A DNA stretch of 38,800 nucleotides from the NCBI GenBank assembly GCA_029238555.1, contig JAQWFV010000056.1, forward strand, positions 1 to 38,800. The letters are read 5' to 3'. Both the position numbers and the translations under genes were made by a program. Positions 33,702 to 38,800 of this stretch are shown here, piece by piece. Every line of letters starts with the position of its first letter. The stretch's first letter is position 1. This DNA is from Flavobacteriaceae bacterium. Lineage in GTDB: Bacteria; Bacteroidota; Bacteroidia; Flavobacteriales; Flavobacteriaceae. Under the pieces are notes generated by a model that did not search any database, was not told the origin of the DNA, and saw only the letters and a list, made by a program, of their open reading frames with translations.

Positions 33702-34454
33702 CTATTTTATAAAGGATTTGAATGCAGCTTGTGCTTGGTCTGTTAAAGCGAGCGCTGCTGTTTCTGTAGCATTAGCATCTAATAGCTCAGCCCAATGATC
33801 GGTCCCTTGCCAAGCCGTTTTTTTTATTTGATGAAGGGCTTCTTTACTGTATTGGGTCAGGGCCAAAACCCATGTATTTGTCTCCGCAGTTAAACTCTCT
33901 TGGGTTTTGGAAATTTTGTTGAATAAGCCGTTTTCTAATCCCCACTGTGGGCTTTTCCACAGGCTTGGTTCAAGGCTTAAATCGGTGAATTTGCTTATGC
34001 CTACTTTTCTAATCACAGCAGGCGCAATCACTAAAGGGCCAATGCCAATGGATAATTCAGAAAGCCTTAGACCGCTATTTGGACCAGCAATCACATAGTC
34101 GCTCGCCGCTATTATTCCAAGGCCACCTCCAACAGCTTTCCCCTGAACTTTGGTTGCGATTATTTTGTTAGACGTCTTCATTTCAAGGATTAAACGGCCA
34201 AATCCTTTGAAAAATTCCGCAGCATTTTTCAGGTCTTTTAATGCAGACAAATGCGCTATGGATGCACCTGCACAAAAGGCTTTTTCTCCTCCAGATTGTA
34301 GTAGGATTAATTTAACCCCTGAATGCGAATTAAGATTTTTTATACTGCCAGCCATTTCCGCTAACATTTCTGGATCACAAGCATTACTCGCCGGGTGTTG
34401 GAAAGTAATGGTGGCAATAGCATTTTCTATATGAGTGTGAACAGTCCCTTTCAT
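33702..34454 (-). CDS. Enoyl-CoA hydratase/isomerase family protein
   Basis: A 250-residue crotonase-fold protein. The oxyanion-hole segments are AFCAGASIAHLS (about 60-71) and GKAVGGGLGIIAASDYVIA (about 104-122), followed by the ELSIGIGPLV segment with the catalytic-type Glu. It belongs to the isomerase or 'PaaG/MenB-like' part of the family; no fatty-acid oxidation gene is near, so the substrate is not clear. It is 7 bp behind the MATE gene, in a minus-strand unit GNAT-MATE-hydratase-small protein. Confidence 0.9.
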   Translation of the reverse strand: MKGTVHTHIENAIATITFQHPASNACDPEMLAEMAGSIKNLNSHSGVKLILLQSGGEKAFCAGASIAHLSALKDLKNAAEFFKGFGRLILEMKTSNKIIATKVQGKAVGGGLGIIAASDYVIAGPNSGLRLSELSIGIGPLVIAPAVIRKVGISKFTDLSLEPSLWKSPQWGLENGLFNKISKTQESLTAETNTWVLALTQYSKEALHQIKKTAWQGTDHWAELLDANATETAALALTDQAQAAFKSFIK

Positions 34455-34461
34455 AATTGTT

Positions 34462-35805
34462 TTAAATGTAGGTGTTTTGTTTTAGGGGTAAAAATTTTCT
34501 TCGAAATTTCCAGATTAAGGCAAGCCCCCTTGCGACCATCCAACAACCAAAGGCAACCCATATTCCTGTGAGTCCCCAATTCATTTTATTACTCCAGAAA
34601 ACCAAGGGTACAAAGACCCCAAAAGAAGTGAGTAACAATACATTTCTCAAAAATTTCATTTCCCCCAAGCCTTTAAACATTCCGTCTAAAACAAAAGCAA
34701 CACCATTGGTGGGTAAGCAGATTAACAAAATAAAAAAGACCCCTTCAAAAGCGAGTAAAGTGCCTTCGTTTTCCGAAAACAGCCCCCCTATATTTCTGTA
34801 AAATATTGTTCCAATCACCAATAAAATACTTCCCATCACGAAACCAAAAAAAGCTACTTTTTTACCTAATTCCCAGAGCTGGGTATAATTTTTAGCCCCT
34901 AATAATTTACCGCCTATACTATTTCCTGCGGTCCCATATCCCTCTATAAAAAAGGCAGAAAACAACCACAGATTAAGCAAAATAGTATGGGCGCCAATAT
35001 AAGTAGTTCCCATAGCAGTAGCCTCTCTTACAGATAAAATAAGGGCTGTATTTAAAGCCAAAGAGCGCACGAAAAGATTGGCGCTCATGCCAATAATATT
35101 TTTTAATTCTGGGTGTATGGGCCCTTTTACAATCAGTGGAAAATCAGTCTTTAAAAAGAGCAAGCTCAAGGCAAATACAGCCATTACTATTTGCGAAATT
35201 AGGCTGGCCCAAGCGGCCCCTTCTAAAAACATAGGTTCAATAAATCCCTCTATTCCATAAACTAAAATAAAGTCTAATCCAATATTTAAAAAAGCGCCAG
35301 TAAGCGCGACTAACATTGGCCATAAAGTATTTTGTAGCCCCCTAAAAACACCAAAAACACCAAAGGTGAAAAGGGTTAATGGAAACCCCCAAATTCTAAT
35401 ACTAAAATATTGCGTACACATTTCAAGCAAAGGGCCCGAGGCGTTCATTAGTTTAAATATCTCTGTTTTAAAAGCCAAGCTTGTAACGAGCACCAAAATA
35501 CTTATAGAAACATTCACATACATGGCCTGCATGGGCAGTGCTTTAATCCCGTCTAAATTGTCCTTACCCAAATATTGAGAAACCAAAGCAGAAATGGCAC
35601 TTTGGGTTTGCCCCAATACCCAAACCAACATGGATAAAAATGAGCCTACTATTCCAGCAGCAGCCAATGCTTGAGCACCTTGAATAGGTATATTTCCAAC
35701 AATAGCGGTGTCTGTTAAAGATAGAAAGGGTTCTGCCACACCAGCAATGGTAGCGGGAATGGCCAAGCGATGAATTCTTTTAAGCGGATTTTCTGTAGCA
35801 CTCAT
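34462..35805 (-). CDS. MATE family efflux transporter (DinF-like)
   Basis: A 447-residue cation-coupled multidrug transporter with twelve membrane helices in two six-helix halves. Family segments are LAIPATIAGVAEPFLSLTDTAIVG (13-36), the Pro of helix 1 included, and LQNTLWPMLVALTGAFLNIGLDFILVYG. NALLRSLALN-like segments and GNSIGGKLLGAKNY open the second half. It belongs to the DinF/plant-like branch by its TDTAIVG. Substrates cannot be inferred. It is 8 bp behind the GNAT gene. Confidence 0.93.
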   Translation of the reverse strand: MSATENPLKRIHRLAIPATIAGVAEPFLSLTDTAIVGNIPIQGAQALAAAGIVGSFLSMLVWVLGQTQSAISALVSQYLGKDNLDGIKALPMQAMYVNVSISILVLVTSLAFKTEIFKLMNASGPLLEMCTQYFSIRIWGFPLTLFTFGVFGVFRGLQNTLWPMLVALTGAFLNIGLDFILVYGIEGFIEPMFLEGAAWASLISQIVMAVFALSLLFLKTDFPLIVKGPIHPELKNIIGMSANLFVRSLALNTALILSVREATAMGTTYIGAHTILLNLWLFSAFFIEGYGTAGNSIGGKLLGAKNYTQLWELGKKVAFFGFVMGSILLVIGTIFYRNIGGLFSENEGTLLAFEGVFFILLICLPTNGVAFVLDGMFKGLGEMKFLRNVLLLTSFGVFVPLVFWSNKMNWGLTGIWVAFGCWMVARGLALIWKFRRKFLPLKQNTYI

Positions 35806-35813
35806 TATTTTAA

Positions 35814-36320
35814 TTAGTATATAATGGGCAGTTCAAAACAATGAAAAGGGGCTTTACTCTTAATAGGGAAATAAATATCTCCTAATTTAGAGTAGCCTCT
35901 TTTGGTGTAGAAAGCCACATTTTTTTCATTTAAACTAAAGGTGTCTAGGCGTACAGAAATAAAACCTTCTTTTTTAGCTTTATTTTCTGCAAAATCCATG
36001 AGTTTCTTGGCGTATCCTTTGCCTTGGGCAATTGGGTGCACACAAAGTCTATGGATATACATGTTTTTCCCTGTAGCACACATCCATTGAACGGGTTCGT
36101 AAACAAGGTCCTTAAAATCACTTATCACAACCGCTCCTAACACATTTCCTTCTTGTTCAAAAACATATAATTCTTCTCGATCTAGGTCTTTCTGAAATGC
36201 CTCTAGACTCGGATAATGCTCATTCCATTGAAATATACCATTTGCTGTCATATGTCTCGCACATGATTGGGTGATTTCTAAAATGAACGGCAGGTCTTTT
36301 GCTTTGGCTGGTCTAATCAT
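35814..36320 (-). CDS. GNAT family N-acetyltransferase
   Basis: A 168-residue acetyltransferase. The N-terminus MIRPAKAKDLPFILEIT is the usual beta1-alpha1 of the fold; the acetyl-CoA site is HRLCVHPIAQGKGYAKKLMDFAENKAKKEG (motif A, with Q-x-x-G-x-G/A), and SLNEKNVAFYTKRGYSKLG is motif B with the catalytic-type Tyr. The substrate is unknown. It is first in a minus-strand operon with MATE, enoyl-CoA hydratase and the small membrane protein. Confidence 0.92.
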   Translation of the reverse strand: MIRPAKAKDLPFILEITQSCARHMTANGIFQWNEHYPSLEAFQKDLDREELYVFEQEGNVLGAVVISDFKDLVYEPVQWMCATGKNMYIHRLCVHPIAQGKGYAKKLMDFAENKAKKEGFISVRLDTFSLNEKNVAFYTKRGYSKLGDIYFPIKSKAPFHCFELPIIY

Positions 36321-36429
36321 ATAAACTTATCTGTCAGTTCTTATGAGCACCGACGTATTATTAATCACAAATTTATAGTATATTCATGGTAGTTTAATGC
36401 CTAATTCTAAATATACCTAACATCTCTTT

Positions 36430-37227
36430 ATGAATCATATTCTCGTTCCCATAGGAAGTAGTCCAGACATTCACGAAACCCTTCAATACGCGGTAGATTT
36501 TGCGGCGCCTTTACACTCAAAAATATTTGTAATGGAAGTGTATAATGCACCATCTGCACCAGGAACACTGATAAATGTGTCTGAAAAAGTGGCACAGCAG
36601 AATAAAGCACATTTACTAGAAGTTATTGGTAAAGTAGATCCCAAGGGCTTAGAAATTAAAATAGTCACTTACAACGGAAGTGTGGTAGAAGGGGTTAAAG
36701 CCATTGACAAGGAGCTTGGTATAGATCTAATTATCATGGCGCCTAGACAAAACGATATTCAGGATATTTATTATTTAGGCCCTACTTCTGGAAGCATTAT
36801 TAAACGCACCAATATTCCGACCCTAATTGTGCCAAAAAAAGCGGTATTTAAACCCTTTAAAAATGTATTAACTGCTTTTAAATCTGGCATTCTTAAAACA
36901 AATAGAATTTTATCCCCACTTTTGGAGATTCAGAAAAACCACCAATCTAAGGTGTCTCTTTTGCTGGTTAAAACACCAGGATATACGGAAGAAGATTTAA
37001 AAATAAACACCGCATTAATGGACATGAGTAGTCAGGTTAATATGACCCAAAACGCCACAACTTATTTAGGTGTATTAGAGCATTTTAGAGACCAAAAACC
37101 AGATCTTTTGTGTGTTTTTAGAAGAAAAAGAGGTTTTTTTGTCAATTTATTGGAAAAAAGTACCATTTTGAAATCTGAATTTCACGTGTCTATTCCTGTA
37201 TTAGTATTAAGCGTGAAAAAGGACTGA
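36430..37227 (+). CDS. Universal stress protein, two tandem Usp domains
   Basis: A 265-residue protein of UspA type. The first domain (1-135) is well formed: MNHILVPIGSSPDIHETLQY, then DLIIMAPRQNDIQDIYYLGPTSGSIIKRTNIPTLIVPKK, whose G-P-T-S-G-S segment is close to the ATP-binding G-x2-G-x9-G(S/T) motif. The second half (140-265) keeps the alternating strand-helix pattern (NVLTAFKSGIL, VSLLLVKTPG, PDLLCVFRRKRGFFVNLLEKS, FHVSIPVLVLS) but the nucleotide loop is lost. Such two-domain Usps are common in Bacteroidetes and have no proven role. It is transcribed alone, divergent from GNAT. Confidence 0.9.
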   Translation: MNHILVPIGSSPDIHETLQYAVDFAAPLHSKIFVMEVYNAPSAPGTLINVSEKVAQQNKAHLLEVIGKVDPKGLEIKIVTYNGSVVEGVKAIDKELGIDLIIMAPRQNDIQDIYYLGPTSGSIIKRTNIPTLIVPKKAVFKPFKNVLTAFKSGILKTNRILSPLLEIQKNHQSKVSLLLVKTPGYTEEDLKINTALMDMSSQVNMTQNATTYLGVLEHFRDQKPDLLCVFRRKRGFFVNLLEKSTILKSEFHVSIPVLVLSVKKD

Positions 37228-37248
37228 TTATTTTGCGCAAATTAAAGG

Positions 37249-37279
37249 TTTGAGATTATAAAAAAAAGTGGTTTCTTTG
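37249..37279 (+). promoter_or_regulatory. Bacteroidetes-type promoter of tRNA-Ala
   Basis: TTTG (37249-37252), a 19-bp spacer, then TTTCTTTG (37272-37279), one base off TAnnTTTG. A start about seven bases on would fall at the tRNA 5' end (37289). Confidence 0.65.
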
Positions 37280-37288
37280 CCTCGCTTT

Positions 37289-37362
37289 GGGGGATTAGCT
37301 CAGTTGGCTAGAGCGCTTGCCTGGCAGGCAAGAGGTCAGCGGTTCGAATCCGCTATTCTCCA
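37289..37362 (+). tRNA. tRNA-Ala (GGC)
   Basis: A 74-base tRNA folded by hand. Acceptor GGGGGAT (37289-37295) pairs with ATTCTCC (37355-37361), with discriminator A at 37362; D-stem GCTC/GAGC; anticodon stem CTTGC/GCAAG with loop CTGGCAG, anticodon GGC (37323-37325); T-stem AGCGG/CCGCT with TTCGAAT. The third acceptor pair is G3-U70, the identity element of alanine tRNA, which confirms Ala. CCA is not encoded. The gene precedes a terminator and then the AT-rich region at the right edge. Confidence 0.97.
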
Positions 37363-37395
37363 CTAAATAAGCATCAGCTTTAGCCTTAAAAAGTA

Positions 37396-37425
37396 AACCT
37401 TCACAGCAATGTGAGGGTTTTTTTT
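37396..37425 (+). terminator. Rho-independent terminator after tRNA-Ala
   Basis: Stem AACCTTCACA (37396-37405), loop GCAA, TGTGAGGGTT (37410-37419) with one G-U pair, followed by eight T residues counted from 37418. Confidence 0.88.
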
Positions 37426-37585
37426 GTGCCTATCTATTACACCACAAATTTAATTAAAAAATTACTCAAGTGTCAGATTACTGTCAATATTTGACACTTA
37501 TATGGCAGTTGATTTTGCATTTAACGTAAAGCAAAAAAATATTACATTTATCTTCTCAATTCAATAGATTCATTAGTAATTGAAT
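37426..37585. other. AT-rich non-coding gap with clustered TGTCA dyads
   Basis: No gene is seen in this stretch. It contains TGTCAA-TAT-TTGACA (37482-37496) and the overlapping inverted pair AAGTGTCA (37468-37475) / TGACACTT (37492-37499), so TGTCA occurs three times in 32 bases, in both orientations. Nearer the next gene, AATTCAAT (37558-37565) / ATTGAATT (37579-37586) is an 8-bp inverted repeat at that gene's stop and could be a weak terminator. The dyads are of the kind bound by repressors or recombination directionality factors. Confidence 0.45.
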
Positions 37586-38800
37586 TTAAATATCTTCAAA
37601 ATCCCATTTAAAATCTGTGGCTATTTCTTGATTTTCGTCAACCTCTAATGTTTTGAGATAATCTTCAAATTGAGTTTTAATTAGTTGTTTATCAGTGAGA
37701 GAGACAAGACTAACTTTAAAGAGTTTTTCTAAACTGTATTTCTCATTTATAATATCTTTATATAAAACCCTCACCCTGCCTTCCAATCTTTCTCTAACAA
37801 GGTTTAAATTCTCTTTAGTAACTAAAATGCAGTCATGAATAATTAAGCAAAATATCTCATCAGGAAGAGTTTTATATACCTCAACAAATATATCTGCTTC
37901 TGTCTTGTGTCCTAATTTACTTACTGATGTATAACCTGATTTCTTCTTCATGTCAAATACCCATTTCATTAAGTTAGGGAACAGTCGAATCATTTCGTCT
38001 TTTTTTTCTCCTACGTACTTATCTGCATTAAAAATAGTCAATACACTTTTTTTTAGGTCTTTGTATTTCATGATTCTATATACATCAGAATTGTTGCTTA
38101 TATAAGAATATATTTCTCCATTTAAAACAAGTCTTAGACACAATTCCATTTCAGATTTTAAGTTGTCTTTGGGGTAGTTTTTAGCGTATTTAAGCCACTC
38201 TAAAAAGAAAATTGAAGGTTGGGCTGAGCTCATGTCAATCTCCCATATAAGCTCATTATTTTTAGTTCTCATGGACTCCCTAATATACTTAGGTATTGAA
38301 GCTCCTAAGTGATATACTCTTCCTGAATCGGCAATAGTAGGTGTATAATTAACTGAAGACTCTAATATTCTTTTGGGGTCTGTTATATCATTTAGCGCCT
38401 TGAAAGATGTATAAAATACATCATATCTCTGTGCTTTGAATTTATTTAAAACATGCTCATACTTTACACCTTCCTCTTGACTTGGTATGTAATCAACTAT
38501 TCTCTCTGCATAGTAAAAAGGTTCCTCAATTATTTTAAGCTTAGCGGTATTAAGTAAAACTTTGTATAATAACGGGTTTGAATATGTTGTCTTTAATTTC
38601 TCTTGATTTAGACTCAATAGTTTTTTATTGAACTTCTTTGAGTATACAATAGAATCAGAAAATCCCATAATAATAGCTTTTTCAGTGAAAGACAAGGATT
38701 TTGAGAACCTATTAGGTGCGTATGTTGAATTTTTAATGATAATACCTAAGCCTAACAAGCAATTTTCAATATTAACATAATGTCTATCTCCTAATGCTTT
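37586..38800 (-). CDS. Family A DNA polymerase-like protein, N-terminus outside window
   Basis: The minus-strand frame runs to the right edge without a stop: the 14 codons from 38759 to 38800 are also open (reading KALGDRHYVNIENC), so at least 404 residues are present and the true start is outside. Numbering from the Leu codon at 38758, WEIDMSSAQPSIF (172-184) resembles polymerase motif A (DYSQIE-like), KKSVLTIFNAD (236-246) with a following LFPNLMKWV resembles motif B (Kx-x-x-F...YG), GHKTEADIFVEVY (283-295) the 'ES' helix, and LIIHDCILVT (305-314) motif C (HDE-like, here HDC). GRVYHLGASIPKYIRESM (146-163) occupies the place of the 'GR...lp' template loop. The protein would then be a plasmid-, phage- or element-borne polymerase. 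No 5'-3' or 3'-5' exonuclease part is visible. The gene is much more AT-rich than the rest of the window. Confidence 0.45.
   Translation of the reverse strand, partial: KALGDRHYVNIENCLLGLGIIIKNSTYAPNRFSKSLSFTEKAIIMGFSDSIVYSKKFNKKLLSLNQEKLKTTYSNPLLYKVLLNTAKLKIIEEPFYYAERIVDYIPSQEEGVKYEHVLNKFKAQRYDVFYTSFKALNDITDPKRILESSVNYTPTIADSGRVYHLGASIPKYIRESMRTKNNELIWEIDMSSAQPSIFFLEWLKYAKNYPKDNLKSEMELCLRLVLNGEIYSYISNNSDVYRIMKYKDLKKSVLTIFNADKYVGEKKDEMIRLFPNLMKWVFDMKKKSGYTSVSKLGHKTEADIFVEVYKTLPDEIFCLIIHDCILVTKENLNLVRERLEGRVRVLYKDIINEKYSLEKLFKVSLVSLTDKQLIKTQFEDYLKTLEVDENQEIATDFKWDFEDI

Noticed and set aside
37289..37362. Reading the tRNA as tRNA-Gly because of a GGC/GCC mix-up
   Set aside because: The seven-base loop is CTGGCAG, which gives anticodon GGC (Ala), and the acceptor stem has the G3-U70 pair of alanine tRNA.
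1..38800. CRISPR arrays, rRNA genes, insertion sequences
   Set aside because: I saw no regularly spaced repeats, no rRNA segments and no transposase frame or IS-type terminal repeats in the window.

Overview
The window looks like a chromosomal segment of a marine-type member of the Flavobacteriaceae (Bacteroidetes). The evidence is the moderate AT-richness, promoters of the Bacteroidetes type (TTTG - about 19 bp - TAnnTTTG), a secreted VPS10/BNR protein and a TonB-dependent receptor, a cysteine-free L32, a tRNA gene without encoded CCA, and the gene order pdxA / DUF177 / rpmF / fabH / accB / accC. No genus can be named from sequence alone.

Layout. 1-2612 (-): a secreted Asp-box (BNR/VPS10-like) protein whose C-terminus lies beyond the left edge. 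2791-3507 (+): a 238-residue protein that I read as a bacterial gasdermin homologue, followed by a secreted M14 carboxypeptidase (3600-6113). A strong bidirectional terminator then faces a Tat-exported Gfo/Idh/MocA oxidoreductase. 7741-11216 (-): a PqqU/YncD-like TonB receptor behind a kelch-like membrane sensor. 11322-15091: a TauE/SafE permease divergent from a two-gene unit (Na+ symporter plus NagX/HGSNAT-like DUF5009 protein, ATGA overlap). 15142-21135: DUF2007, ribE, pdxA, then DUF177-rpmF and fabH-accB-accC (ribosome and fatty-acid initiation). 21275-26762: a DAO-type flavoprotein, then on the minus strand tdk, alr, mscL, asd and an orphan ABC ATPase. 26873-31620 (+): a conserved hypothetical, rsmI, a DUF819 membrane protein, an OsmC protein and recJ. 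31628-32867 (-): queD and lpxH. 32975-36320: a 2OG-Fe(II) oxygenase converging on a minus-strand run of GNAT, MATE, enoyl-CoA hydratase and a 32-residue membrane protein. 36430-37227: a universal stress protein, then tRNA-Ala(GGC).

Right edge. Downstream of the tRNA 3' end the DNA becomes clearly more AT-rich, carries clustered TGTCA dyads, and contains a minus-strand gene that is open to the window end. This gene has motifs resembling the palm of family A DNA polymerases. It may be the start of an integrated element using the tRNA gene as its attachment site, but no integrase or repeat of the tRNA end is visible here.

Most of the window is housekeeping sequence. The two points most worth following are the gasdermin-like gene at 2791-3507, which is isolated from the cytosolic protease usually found beside such genes, and the polymerase-like gene at the right edge.
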